A stretch of DNA of 64,000 nucleotides from Uloborus plumipes (taxonomy: Eukaryota > Arthropoda > Arachnida > Araneae > Uloboridae): positions 1 to 64,000 of the forward strand of contig JAXGGA010004504.1 of NCBI GenBank assembly GCA_038373865.1. The letters are read 5' to 3'. A program made the position numbers and the translations under genes. Below, one piece after another: positions 24,101 to 32,901 of this stretch. Within the stretch, counting starts at the first letter, position 1. Every line of letters starts with the position of its first letter. The notes under the pieces are model-generated. The model saw only the letters and a list, made by a program, of their open reading frames with translations, made no database searches and was not told the origin of the DNA.

Positions 24101-27100
24101 AGCAACGCCTAGATGCAAGTGACGCAGATTGCGTTCAGGTCGTGCACACTGACGCGGGGCAGTGTTTTCCAAGTCGTAAGTAAATCGAACGTTTTTGTTT
24201 TCTTGAGCAACGACGAATTGTGATTTATTTATTTATTCTTGGCCGCAGTTGTTACGTGGTTCCTTTTTCAGATTGGACCGCTGTGGGCGAACGGTGCTCC
24301 ACCTCCGCGCACGTCCATCGTGGTTGTTTGAGAATGGCGGGTTACCTTGTATTTCTTTTGAAAACTCGTAAATCCGCTTACTCTGTATAATGTGAGTTCG
24401 ATGAGTGATGAATTTTCTTTATAAAATGCGATAAATATTTATTTTAACACAACACTAAAAACTATGTACACAAGATGAATATTAAAGAGATATGAATTAA
24501 AGAATATTAGAATACATGAAGAGATACGATGCAAACGAACAACTTAAAACTCAGAATATGGAATTCTAAAAAACAAAAACCTTTTTTTTTAATCGTTGCC
24601 AAACGCGTGCAAGCAAAGCGCAATAATAATTAAATTAAAGGCTTAGCTGCGGCGCGTTCGACAAGAACTACCAGTGGTGTTTGCAGAAATATTTCTTTTC
24701 TTTTTTTTTTTGGTCCTCTTTTTATCTTTGTAATGAATTCATGGATAAGAATTTAAAAAATGAATACAGACTGTTTCTTAAAAGTAGTTAATGAGCATAA
24801 GGCCAACATGTATAGAACTACAGTGAACTCTCACTTATACGTCGGCCCAAGGGATCAACAGAAAAAGGCGCATAAGTGAGAGAGACGTATAAGTGAACAA
24901 GCCTATTTAAAGGACAAAAACGCAACAAAGGTTCTAATGAGAGAGTTAATAAGAATGTTTCTATATAGAAAATGAGCATATTGCTACGGTTTGGCAATGA
25001 CTGTAACGTAACTACAATGATAAAGAGAAAACAAAAATTGTAGCAAATCTAATTACTAACTGTTCCCATTAAAACGATTCATAATACATAATTGTCCCTC
25101 TCCGAACTCTAGTTCATGCAGGAAAAATGCCTTCCGTGAGCAATAAGGGCGTAAGATTAAAGAAGAAAGTAAAGAAAAATGCATATTTTTTGAAGAAAAT
25201 ATTTTTTTTTTCTTTTAGATTTTAGAAAAAACTCGGCGCTTAGCGACACGGAGGGTTAAAACCAATTTTTTGTAAATTTCAAGCATTCGCCTTGAAATTT
25301 TTACAGGATGATTATACTAAAATAAAAACAATTCCCACCAAAAATTTTAAATTTTCAACAGTAATTTCAAAAGTTATTAAATTTTTAAATTAAATTAAAT
25401 CGCGTTAATTAAAATGTTCCCAGCACATCAATCTACTTATATTAAAAACTGAGTATCTTTCTAACTATCTTTCTTTCTAACTATCTTTCTATGTCACGCT
25501 TCTTTCTCCTGAACGCCAATGAACTGAAAGTCGAACCAGGTACCGATAGATAGGTAATTTTTCAAGCTTCAATAGTTTCAATCTATATAATTATACGATT
25601 TTAATTAGCGAAGATATCAATTAATAAGTAGTCAAGTTTAAAGCGATTAAGCCTAATAAATGATTAAATATGAAATCCATTCTTGCAAACCGTCGTTGCT
25701 ATGAAACAGTGATAACAATGATAATGAGAATGTTGAATGAAGGCTTAACTAAATCAAACACGGAACTCATAAGCGGGCCACTTACGTAGAATTTTTATCG
25801 CTAGCTACTCGTAATATTTTGAAACATTTATTTGTTGAAGAGCCATCTACTTATATTAAAAACTGAGTATCTATGTCTGCTTTTTTCCTTTGAGCGAGCT
25901 GAACTTACTGAAACTTTCCTCACCATCTTGAAGGCGCGAACCATCTCAATAATTCGAATGATTTTTTTATATAGGAAAAAAGTAAAGGCGTGAAGCGCCT
26001 GTAAGCGAGCCGCCTTGGCGGGGAGTAGTTTCTTTAAATTTTTTTCTCACTACTTTCAGGGCACGAAGTGCCCGTGCAACGCCGGGCCACGTGCGTGGTA
26101 TGTCTTGAAATCGACTGAACATTAAATTATACCAAATAATACAACTTCAGAATGAGGTAAAAGTTAGAGAGGGGGACGTTATGCATCAACATGCCGCAGG
26201 AAGCTAATCTAGCTGCACTGGCAGCTAGTTTTGCATTAAAATTTGCAACAGTATCATAAAAGTATGCATTAGCATTATATTAATAAAGTGTTGAAGATAT
26301 TTAAGTATTGTGTGTAAATGGAAACAAATGCGAGATTTTTTTTTTTTTCAAAATCATGCTAATTTTAACTCGAAAACACACAGTTTCAATATTACAAATC
26401 TGGGTTTAAGATTATAATACTGCATAACTGAAAAAAAAAATCTCCCAAGAAACTGTTTATTGAACTACTTTTCACTGACTATGCAATTTTTAGGCAAATC
26501 AATGCTAAACTCTTATGCATGGAGCATATTGAAATCTACAGTCACACGTAAAATTGTCGTTTTGAGAAAATTAGAATTTTCAGTTTAGGAAAAGAAAATG
26601 AGGCCAAATGATGGAACTATCTATATTCATTAAAATTAGTAAATTCATATAGACTAATTTATTTTAATGCTTGTTTAAAAAGAATAACCTTGAAAAAGTT
26701 GCCTTTACCAAAAGTTCCAAGATTTTTACCAAACTTTTGCATATTACCGAAAAGATTACAAAGGGCGTGGTCATTCATAAAAGTACCCATATCTCGGTCA
26801 ATTTTTCACTGATTCGAAATTTTTTTTTTTTGCCCCACGTTCAGAAGTATTTCTTCTACTTAAAACAATAGTTAAATTTTTAAGATTTTGAAACCCCCGT
26901 GTCGCCTTAAGTGAAATATTTATCTTTAAAGCGACGCATAAACGAATGATACTATCATCATTTTTTTATGGAATGTGCTGGAACCATTCAAACTCGTCGT
27001 ATAAGGGAAAAAGGCGCATAAATGAGGCGATGAATAAGTGAGAATTCACTGTATTTGCGAAGAAGAGAACTTCGCTCTTAAAATAAATGTATATCCATTT

Positions 27101-30100
27101 ACCTTTTGTATGTATGTCCGGTAAATAGTCATTTTTGATTGTCCTATTGGTAGATTATGTCATCACCGTCAAGCAATGACGTCAGTGATGACGTTGTGGT
27201 GAATGTAGCAGCCTAGTAGTCAAATAAATTGCAAAATTGAATGATGATACAGTGGCCGATCTACAAGTACTAGATTAGTCCAAAAATAACAGCCTAAATA
27301 GGTAGACAAAATTAGATAGAGAAATATAGATACATATTATGTGTGTGTGTAATGTGCATTTTTATACATATTCATATGCATATGTCGGAGTTGATATTCT
27401 ATGCATATGCACGTACGTAAATCGTGATTTAAAAAAAAAGAAGGAAAACCAATAATAAAAAAAGCACAGTTACGTATCTAATACATGATTTCTCTAACTT
27501 ACCTTTTTCAGTTGGGTGCAATTTTTCCTGTGGCACAGTTGATATTTGGCCCAACGGAGGTCTGGTGCAAAAAGGCCAAGCGGAGGAAATACTTGAAGAC
27601 TTATTGAAGCAAGATTTCGTTTTTGGTAAGAAGCTAAGTAATAAAAAAAATAGTTTAGCACTTTTGTTTTAAGGGGATTTTTCATGTTAATTAACAGCTT
27701 GTTCATTATTTGGCTGGTTATTTAACTTATGGGGCTTTTAGTCTTGTTTCTGAGTTATTTAAAAAGTCACAATATAATATATGGCTCAGCCAAATAAGTA
27801 GTTTCATTATGAATTTGATCTAACCAATCGGCATAACGTGAAAAATAGTCGTCAAGCTTATAAATATGCTATGACGCAACTATTACTGAAAGGAACATGA
27901 TGTAAAAATTTCTTATATTGCTCTGCCTTAAATGGCATAGTAGTGTTTTGACGTATCAGTTTTTAATTAAAGGAAACTTTTAATCTTGTTTAATAGCTCG
28001 CTTAGTTTTAAAAGTAATTATTACTTCCTTTTACGTAGTAAAGGACGTATTGTGATCACGAAAAAAATTTCACTCAAATTTCGGTCTAAATTTTGATTTT
28101 GCTCACCCCTGAATGAATGTCGCGTAGTTTTTTCGACCTGTCAGCACGTGCATATGTACCTAACAACATACAAACAGCCGAAAAATCAATTTCGACCACC
28201 CCCGAGTAAATTACGACGAGTTTTCTCGTGACGTCTGTATGTACGTATGTGCGGATGTATGTGCGGGTGTATGTGCGGATGTACGTGCGTATGTGGCTCG
28301 CATAACTCAAAAACTATATGCCGTAGAAACTTCTAGCTTGGTATGTAGGCTCTGAGGGGGTTCTAGTTGTGCACCTCCCCTTGTGATTGCATTCGAATGT
28401 TCCCAAAGGGGTCTTTTACCCCTTTTTTGGGGTAAATCAATGTTAATTTCAATACAGACTCAAGTGATATGAATTGGCGCCACCACTTGGCGACATGTCG
28501 CCAAGCTTTTGGTCGCCAAGTGTTTGACGCCAAGTTGGCGACATATCGCCAAGTTGGCGATAAATTTGGCGAAAAAATTATTTTTTGAATTTGGGTTCAA
28601 TTTGGCGCTATTGGCGATATTTTGCGAAAAATTCACTAAATCATATTAAAATCAGCAATATTTAGAAAAAAAAACCATTGTAAAATATTTTTTGCATTGT
28701 TTCGTGGTAGATTAGGGGAGTAAATATTTGAATTGTTACCTTACTCACTCCAAGCACTTTTTTTTAACACTTAAGGCAACTACTAAGAAATTTACACGTA
28801 AAAGGAAGTAGTGTGGGGTCCATACCAGATTTTTTTACTTTAAAATTTAACAATTTTGGACTCCCTTTGATAAGCTGAGAAAAGTGTTGGTTGAATTACT
28901 TTGATTTTTTTCTTGAAAACTTTGAAAACGCTTCAAGTGCTTCACGTTTTTTAAATCTCAGAATTTCTATGCGTAAGTTGGCCTTATGAAGTGCTTTTAT
29001 CTTCCAAATATTTAAAATCTCTCGAATGCAACGGTTTTGTAATTTACAGGTATGTAACCGACAAGAAAAACGGGTAATCCGAAAAATAGCGAGGCATTTT
29101 GTTAATATAATACAATAGTAAATTGTTGCTATTAGTTCACTTCTCAATTACTACTTTCTTCTATGTACTTCTAGAAACGTAAACGCTACGTCCTAGGTTT
29201 ATTTATCTAATTTTTATTTTATTTGTCTATTTTTTATGTAAGCCTTATCTTCTTTCTTTCTTTCTGTCTTTATTTATTTATGTCTTAATTAATTTATTTA
29301 TTTATGACTTTATTTATTTGTTTAAGTCTTAATTTATTTATTTATTTATTTAATTCTTAATTTATTTATTTATTTTTTTTTAAGAAAAAAAAATTCCCCT
29401 TAAAATAGCAATTTGCAAATTCTTCAAATAGCGTTGCATAACAAGAGATTTCTTGCTCCGGTTTAAAAATAGACTGATTGTTACCATTTTGGAACAGAGA
29501 AATAATGGCCTGTTTAATAAATAACTGGACACGGGAAAATCTATTATTATTATTATTATTATTATGCATGCTTTTTTTTACTTATTTATCATTTTCTAGC
29601 CATTGCTGACATCTTAGCTTTCAACCACTTAGAGGCTTTCCGTTTTTATAAGGCATCGATTAATCCAGGAAATGAGGAATTCGTAGCTGTAAAATGCCAG
29701 AGCTACGAAGACTTTAAGAATAGAAGATGTTCCAGTTGTGGAAGGAGGGGTCGTCGGTGCATTCTAATGGGCGCTGATGCATGCGATTACTTGAAACGAA
29801 CTTCTCTTAGCAGACGATCTATGAATTTTTACTTGGAAACAGATTCCACGTGTCCGTACATCAGTAAGATAACTTTTTAATATGATTTGAGGTTTTTATG
29901 CCCTAGAAATAGGTTTGAATACAGTAGTCCTTCTTCGGGAGTAAGGGCCATACTCCACATCAGCGTAAAACGCGACCGAAACTGAAGGCAGAAACCGAAA
30001 ATCCGGGTACTTTCCATAGGAATACCATTGAATCCATTTTACGCTTCTACCTATTTTTTCTGCTTTACGTCGATGTGGAGCATTGCCCTAAGACTTAAAA

Positions 30101-31234
30101 TATGAGAAACAGGGTCAAAGCACCAGTAGTCGGCCATTTAAGAAGATCTTTTGTTGATCTTGGCTAACCTAGAACTTTCAGCTATCAATACAGCAACAAA
30201 AACAAGGTAAAACTTGCGAATGAACCTTTCTGATAGTAAATCACCTACTTGTTTTAGAAATTAAAAAAAAAATATGTTAAAATCCAAGCTGTTGTCAACA
30301 CTAGTAAATGCTCCAGAATCATCTTAGCTTAAAAATAAGCAGAATCGCAATCTTAAATGACGGGCACACCATTCAAAATGAAATGACTCATTACTAATTC
30401 AAGAAAATACCCAAAACTTAACTGCCACTGGTTGATGATTGAGGATAGGTACATGAATGTGTGAATGCGTCATATCTGATTTTGAATTAAAATGTACTAT
30501 TTATGAGGAGTTTTATGTCATTGTGGCCGACTACTGGAGACTGGCCGACTACTGAAGCATTTACCCTACCTGTTTTTGGATTTTAATATTGTAGCATTTA
30601 TTTTTGAAGCAGCGAAAAACGAAAAGCCTTTTTAAAACAAATGTGTTGCTTTGATTCGTAAAACTATACTTTTCCCAAAATCTCATAGTTTTGAAATGGC
30701 CAAAATAGAATGTTATTCCTCATGACACTGTATCTAATTTGGATGCATCAAAACAAATGACGTATGATACCTATTAGACACATTTTTTTACGAAGAATAA
30801 ATTCCATACGATGAAAATGATCAATTTTAAAATTCACATTTCTAACACTGGAAATGGTGATAAATATCAAGCAAAGTAGCTAAAATTAGAAATATTGGTG
30901 CATAAATAGACGGGTACGTTGTACGTTTTGTCGTTAAAAACTTTTACAGTATTGTAAACATAGGGAATTTTTTCTTCGTGCAACATATAACAAAATCAAA
31001 ACAATTGAATAGGAATTAGTAGAATTCTTCTGCTTTCAGAAATCGAGCATACATTTTGTATTTAATTTTTTATTATATCTACCATTTTTGCTCTACCGAT
31101 TCAGCACATTGCTTTCGATCAAAAATGAAGCACTATATCTAAGTTTTTCTAACAGACGTTTCTCTTTTCTTACAGACAATTCCAATATTAACCTGAGTGG
31201 ATTTCAATATGTGCCAAAGAAGATAGAAAAATAA
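9074..31234 (+). CDS. Secreted pancreatic-lipase-family protein, eight-exon gene
   Basis: Joined exons: 9074-9137, 15998-16270, 18597 (or 18601)-18743, 22795-22900, 24056-24175, 27512-27625, 29600-29863, 31176-31234. With exon 3 starting at 18601 the frame stays open through all junctions (1,143 nt, about 380 codons with stop). The product has a hydrophobic N-terminal signal peptide, then a single alpha/beta-hydrolase lipase domain with nucleophile elbow GHSFGA, acid motif GLDPA, WPNGG and the histidine in NHLE. It ends without a C-terminal PLAT/LH2 domain, so it resembles the lipase-domain-only or phospholipase A1-like members that are common in arthropods. The likely role is extracellular hydrolysis of acylglycerols or phospholipids (family knowledge; substrate not readable). 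Seven introns of 0.7-6.9 kb are full of transposons. Cysteine-rich segments suggest disulphides. The exon 2/3 junction is uncertain. Confidence 0.85.
9760..9935. repeat. Dispersed AT-rich repeat, copy 1
   Basis: The segment 9815-9930 (ATTATAGTTTAGCCTTTAGT ... AACGTGAATTTTATC) is closely matched in reverse complement at about 43841-43935. A partial tandem copy of its first part precedes it (9765-9815, ATATAGTCTAGCCC). Confidence 0.65.
11040..11130 (-). pseudogene. Acidic tail fragment of the same element protein
   Basis: Read on the minus strand this encodes about 30 residues that are almost all Asp, Glu, Ser and Asn (SEISEEDDDLSEESDED then stop). It is probably the acidic C-terminus of the protein whose fragments lie at 11290-11750, inside the large inverted-repeat element. 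The purine-rich repeat could also be a simple GAA/GAT repeat. Confidence 0.35.
11450..11749 (-). pseudogene. Remnant of element-encoded protein, CxxC motif near start
   Basis: It encodes ECFLCNLFCKILHFDGKENM, then a long segment with KLYLLESINTNIKMLYIAKC, SSKHLRNVCRVYSLKTKND and a stop. Spaced cysteines suggest a zinc-binding element protein. I do not recognise the family with certainty. A further minus-strand stretch around 11290-11425 reads SSLPPTKQELLQQTKRTVF in another frame, so the gene is broken. Confidence 0.45.
13802..15382. mobile_element. DNA element with GGGTCATTCCA ends and TACGTTAGTCAC repeats
   Basis: The left edge AGGGTCATTCCATAGAAA (13804) and right edge TGGAATGACCC (about 15371) are inverted. 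Inside, the motif GTTACGTTAGTCAC recurs near 14799, 14811, 15005 and 15184, with variants near 13770 and 15357. It is interrupted by a whole ACTTCC-type MITE. The frames over the motif (14989-15258 on -, 15080-15322 on +) repeat V-T-N-V-T but look like repeat translation, not protein. Confidence 0.6.
13845..14618 (+). mobile_element. ACTTCC-type MITE, copy A
   Basis: Its inverted ends are ACTTCCTTTTACGT (13868) and ACGTAAAAGGAAGT (ends 14616). As in the other copies, TCTGGTATGGG precedes the left end. The middle is a self-complementary array of TTGGCGAC/GTCGCCAA units (about 14055-14185). The right third has a short open frame (14364-14552) with THIRTHVHTDVTRKLVVI and GTYARADRSKKL that recurs in copies B and D. 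A hairpin ACTTCCTTTACTACGTAAAAGGAAGT-like palindrome forms the right tip. Confidence 0.75.
15383..15997. other. End of lipase intron 1, no element recognised
   Basis: A small palindrome GGTGACGTCATAGCTGATGTCACC-like lies at 15541-15566. Nothing else is recognised. Confidence 0.4.
15998..16270 (+). CDS. Lipase exon 2: N-terminal Cys-rich part and beta strand before the oxyanion loop
   Basis: The acceptor is TTCCCCAG at 15997. The reading frame begins GADPFESLLIRF and holds CYGAEQLGCC, which matches the Cys-containing N-terminus of pancreatic lipases (CYxxLGCF type). DTFIYLFTPENP is the usual first strand, and PTEFVIPGW occupies the place of the family motif FIIHGF/W. The catalytically important His of that HG motif is Pro here. 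The donor used is ACTT|GTAATG (phase 1, like all the downstream junctions). GTCGGC four bases further on (exon end 16274, phase 0) is a weaker alternative. Confidence 0.8.
16533..16827 (+). mobile_element. tRNA-derived SINE
   Basis: The head is tRNA-like: A-box-like TCTAGTGGTCAG near 16546 and a perfect B box GGTTCGAGTCC (16587-16597) inside a 5-bp T stem CCGGG/CCCGG. A pyrimidine-rich body and an A-rich tail (about 16800-16820) follow. TTTCTGA occurs on both sides (16526-16532 and 16828-16834), a probable short target-site duplication. It lies in lipase intron 2. The two open frames over it are not genes. Confidence 0.8.
17395..17570 (+). pseudogene. Fragment of mariner-type transposase N-terminus
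   Basis: One frame reads LLKKIEETGSFEVKFGKGKK, close to the HTH-linker segment of mariner transposases (EETGSFEVKxGRGRK). The preceding bases carry frameshifts. It lies just before the hAT element in lipase intron 2. Confidence 0.5.
17634..18383. mobile_element. hAT-type non-autonomous element with perfect 8-bp TSD
   Basis: The terminal inverted repeats are TAGGGATGCACCGAT and its complement. GTAAAAAC directly flanks both sides (17626-17633 and 18384-18391), the 8-bp duplication expected of hAT. The subterminal regions are rich in CCGATTAATCGG repeats, probable transposase-binding clusters. It is 750 bp, noncoding, in lipase intron 2. Confidence 0.9.
18597..18743 (+). CDS. Lipase exon 3: KNELLKKGCYNVILVDY segment
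   Basis: The segment encodes EVKNELLKKGCYNVILVDY, then YVEASRNLHIVADQIAEVI. This is the strand and helix between the oxyanion loop and the nucleophile elbow of pancreatic lipases. The donor is AAG|GTAATG in phase 0. Two acceptors are possible. TTTGTAG at 18596 requires a phase-0 partner. AG at 18600 gives phase 1 and joins exon 2 in frame. Family proteins have DW followed by glycines at the strand end; this protein has DYMWAN. Confidence 0.8.
18771..20391. mobile_element. Decayed pogo/Jerky-like element in lipase intron 3
   Basis: The left end GGGAGACCGGGGCTATTTGG and right end (complement GGGGGACAGTGGCTATTTGG) are inverted. It starts 27 bp after lipase exon 3. Inside lies the broken C-terminus of a transposase (about 19290-19800). 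Confidence 0.7.
19290..19800 (+). pseudogene. C-terminal remnant of pogo/Jerky-like transposase
   Basis: ILKDIHPFLKAGLRKRTTRG and HCTIRTDSPVENELTKEK match the C-terminal 'DIRPxPKAxxRK...TDTPxKxEL' region of pogo/Jerky-type transposases. After a stop at 19519, another frame continues with EDISSTETEESFSDV and YAFLFPQYNDENKDEPFLL. The DDE core is missing, so this is a relic. Confidence 0.6.
20827..21613 (-). mobile_element. ACTTCC-type MITE, copy B
   Basis: It has the same family ends and is inverted relative to copy A (hairpin tip at 20833, ACGTAAAAGGAAGT at 21579-21592, CATACCAGA edge near 21612). The conserved frame lies on the minus strand (20896-21348), with a longer expanded HIRTYIRTYIHTDVTRKL repeat. 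It is nested in a pogo-type MITE and lies 220 bp from copy C in head-to-head orientation. Confidence 0.75.
21831..22560 (+). mobile_element. ACTTCC-type MITE, copy C
   Basis: The left edge TCTGGTATGTGTCCC precedes ACTTCCTTTTACGT (21851). The right tip palindrome ends at 22559. The TTGGCGA array is present in shortened form. The conserved short frame is disrupted here. Copies B and C form a large inverted pair inside the pogo-type MITE. Confidence 0.75.
22795..22900 (+). CDS. Lipase exon 4: nucleophile elbow GHSFGA
   Basis: The acceptor TTACAG precedes RRFNLTPEDFTCTGHSFGAQ. The serine in GHSFG is the expected catalytic nucleophile (the family consensus is GHSLGA). The exon ends ISTIN plus one base at AATG|GTAAGT (phase 1). 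It begins only 50 bp after the right end of a pogo-type MITE. Confidence 0.9.
22930..23033. mobile_element. Short MITE with CAAGTAGCACA ends
   Basis: About 100 bp, with CCAAGTAGCACA at the left and TGTGCTACCTGAG at the right as inverted ends. GC-poor interior with AACGTTGCAACAACCGC. In lipase intron 4. Confidence 0.55.
23453..23838. mobile_element. 386-bp MITE with ~39-bp near-perfect TIRs
   Basis: The left arm ATATCGCTGCTTGAAATGAA (continuing to TATCTGCAAAA) is exactly complemented at 23801-23838. The interior is noncoding. In lipase intron 4. No target duplication was clearly recognised. Confidence 0.8.
24056..24175 (+). CDS. Lipase exon 5: catalytic Asp motif GLDPA
   Basis: The exon encodes GLDPAGGVFTENTPLEQRLD, then ASDADCVQVVHTDAGQCFPS. 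The Asp of GLDPA is the second triad residue, and the RLDxxDAxxVxVxHTD segment is a strong family signature. Splice sites are TTTTTTCTAG and AGTC|GTAAGT, phase 1 on both sides. Confidence 0.92.
24822..27051. mobile_element. Pogo/Tc1-type element with nested composite Helitron
   Basis: TA|CAGTGAACTCTCACTTATAC at the left; ATAAGTGAGAATTCACTG|TA at the right. CGTATAAG/CTTATACG-type repeats lie inside both ends. A Helitron occupies 25432-26227. There is no transposase frame. It lies in lipase intron 5. Confidence 0.75.
25432..26227 (+). mobile_element. Composite Helitron with two 5' ends, copy 1
   Basis: It begins TCTACTTATATTAAAAACTG after A and ends GGCAGCTAG before T, with the hairpin AGCTGC/GCAGCT at the 3' end. 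A second 5' start of the same type lies at about 25849. An internal GCCCGTGCAACGCCGGGC hairpin near 26070 looks like an older, inactivated 3' end. The same arrangement occurs at 51141-51941. Confidence 0.7.
27052..27511. other. End of lipase intron 5, no element recognised
   Basis: Contains a short TG repeat near 27339 and otherwise AT-rich DNA. Confidence 0.4.
27512..27625 (+). CDS. Lipase exon 6: WPNGG motif
   Basis: The acceptor is TTACCTTTTTCAG. The exon encodes LGCNFSCGTVDIWPNGGLVQ, matching the (G)HVDFYPNGG block of pancreatic lipases, followed by KGQAEEILEDLLKQDFVF. The donor is TTTG|GTAAGA, phase 1. Confidence 0.9.
28021..28833 (-). mobile_element. ACTTCC-type MITE, copy D
   Basis: Hairpin tip at 28023, inner array of GTCGCCAA/TTGGCGAC units at about 28470-28570, right edge GGTCCATACCAGA near 28830. 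The conserved minus-strand frame (28086-28310) has an expanded (IRTY)n segment from a 12-nt repeat. It lies in lipase intron 6. Confidence 0.75.
28834..29599. repeat. End of lipase intron 6 with simple repeats
   Basis: TTTATTTATT-type simple repeats at about 29255-29380 and an ATT array at about 29542-29566. No coding sequence was recognised. Confidence 0.5.
29600..29863 (+). CDS. Lipase exon 7: catalytic His (NHLE) and Cys-rich C-terminal part
   Basis: The acceptor is ATTTTCTAG. AFNHLEAFRFYKASIN carries the expected triad histidine (family CNHLRS/AcNHxRA). The exon continues with CQSYEDFKNRRCSSCGRRGR, an unusually Arg-rich stretch, then CILMGADACDY, and ends near STCPYI. The donor is ATCA|GTAAGA, phase 1. 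Confidence 0.9.
29944..30090. mobile_element. Short MITE (~147 bp) with AGGGC...ACTCCACAT ends
   Basis: The left AGGGCCATACTCCACATCAG and the complement of the right, AGGGCAATGCTCCACATCGA, are inverted copies continuing into CGTAAA. Lipase intron 7. Confidence 0.65.
30110..30572. mobile_element. MITE with CAGGGT...AGTAGTCGGCC ends
   Basis: The left end is CAGGGTCAAAGCACCAGTAG followed by TCGGCCA. The complement of the right end is CAGGTAGGGTAAATGCTTCA followed by GTAGTCGGCCA. The right subterminus has a doubled TGGCCGACTACTG. Pogo-like ends; noncoding. Lipase intron 7. Confidence 0.65.
31176..31234 (+). CDS. Lipase exon 8: C-terminus and stop
   Basis: The acceptor is TTTCTTACAG. The exon encodes NNSNINLSGFQYVPKKIEK followed by TAA at 31232-31234. 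AATAAA hexamers at about 31451 and 31461 are candidate polyadenylation signals, which would give a 3' UTR of about 230 nt. There is no PLAT domain after this exon. Confidence 0.8.
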
Positions 31235-31450
31235 CTGGAATCTCATACTGAATAGGCTTATTTGAATCTAGCTTTTAGTTGTTGCAATATGACCTATTAA
31301 AAAGAAAAAAATATCCTAAGAAGATATATCTCAACCTTCTTACTGGCTCTACTAGAATTTTGTTTTGTAGTGTTTCTTTCTTTCTTTTCTTTTTTTTTAA
31401 TTATTAGTTATTCAATACAACACTTGATAAACTAAAAAATTTAATGGAAA

Positions 31451-31466
31451 AATAAAAAAAAATAAA
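31451..31466 (+). promoter_or_regulatory. Candidate polyadenylation signals of the lipase gene
   Basis: Two AATAAA hexamers in an A-rich run lie about 220 bp after the lipase stop. The assignment is by position and motif only; AATAAA is frequent by chance in this AT-rich DNA. Confidence 0.4.
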
Positions 31467-31859
31467 CAAATGACAATTATTTAGACTTATTTAGACAAAT
31501 GAAAATGCGCCTAATCTAGCAGTGATGTTCTCAACCTGGGTAACGCGAAAACTTAAGGTTTCATGGAAATTTAAAAGCGATTCCGCAAGCAATCAATTTT
31601 GCTTATTCAAATCAATAACAGTTTAGTGAAACTTTATATACATTACATTTCAAACACATAAAAGAGTATTAGATATGGACTTATATTATAGGTCTTTCAC
31701 ATTTAAATTACTTTCGTACATTTACTATATTAAAAAAGTATAACCTTACTCCATAAATACGGTGGCAGCAATGCTGCCTCCATTACTATGGAATAACTTG
31801 ACCGATGTACCTGGTGTAAAGCAACACATCACTTGTGGAAAGTTACAGTTACACCATGG

Positions 31860-32165
31860 TCGTGTAACCATAGCGTAACGTTTCACCAATTTCTCTGCGT
31901 GTGTATGTGTGTAAGGTCACACCAGAATTATATGCCAAAAGAAATAAGAAGAAATAGCACTCATCAGGCTGGAAGATTACTTTTAATTCTTCGTTTATTT
32001 AATGTATATCAGGTTCATGGTTTTTCACTACCAATCAGCTTGACACAACTTCATAAGTTATTTTAGTGACACACGATAGGATTGAACCCAAAACCGTGAA
32101 CTTACCGCTCACAGATATCTATCAAAGCAAGCGCGTTTTTCCACTGGGCCGGTAAAAGCACATCT
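31860..32165 (-). mobile_element. Possible tRNA-derived SINE (minus strand)
   Basis: On the minus strand, CCGGCCCAGTGG (A-box-like, about 32144-32155) and GGTTCAATCC (B-box-like, 32080-32090) have tRNA spacing. The boundaries and tail are not clear. Confidence 0.4.
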
Positions 32166-32259
32166 TGGTTATGTTCATAAGACTTTAAGAGCTCTGCGCC
32201 GATGTTTGTCCAAACGCATGCGCTTTGAATGATCCTCCCGATAATTTCAACCCATGTTG

Positions 32260-32901
32260 GAAATGGCTAGAAACCCCCCGCAGCACCTACAAACCTGAAA
32301 CTTGGCACAAAAATTCAAACGTATCCCCGTGAAATGCACTTCAAAGGCCGAATTCTAAATTTCAAATTAGTTATTTTTAAATTAATTAATTAGTCTCATT
32401 TTCGGTGCATCCCGCATAATTGAGGGGGGGACTTTCCTCCAGCCCCTAATATTACACATTGCTGGAAAGGATTTTTTTTCTGAAAAAGAAAATGTTGGCA
32501 CGTTTCTCTCCGTTAATTAGAACGGGAGATAGTAGTAATCAAATTTAGTCAATTTTCAAAGCTTAACTCTAAACGCAAAACTGCAACACTAGGTCCATTT
32601 TCCAGACAAACTGCTCTTTCGTCCCTGAAGTTACATAGTGGTTTAAATTTGCATATAGAGTTAAGCCTTGAAAATCGACTACATTTGAATAATCAATATC
32701 TCTGGTTACTTGACTTTTTGATTTATTTGGCAAATTGTTTTAAACTTTAACAGGACTTTTAGTGGAATTTAAAAGGCTGTAGAGCACAGTTGAATTACAG
32801 AATATAATAATTTTATTTCAAAGGGTTGGAGTGAATTTAAATTTATTCAGTTGAGTTCCTTTACATTTATTGCACGGGCATCGCCATGCGGGTACTGCTA
32901 C
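32260..32901 (+). mobile_element. Decayed Helitron copy of the 7.2-kb type
   Basis: Long similarity to 7230-7872 (CAGCACCTACAAACCTGAAA, TTCCAGACAAACTGCTCTTT, GCACGGGCATCGCCATGCGG). The end reads CTGCTAC instead of CTGCTAG, and the 5' part is missing or altered. Confidence 0.7.

Noticed and set aside
24268..24341. Possible extra lipase exon (TTTTTCAG acceptor, open frame, GC-richer)
   Set aside because: It would insert about 24 residues between exons 5 and 6, where the family alignment needs none, and the junctions without it are already in frame.
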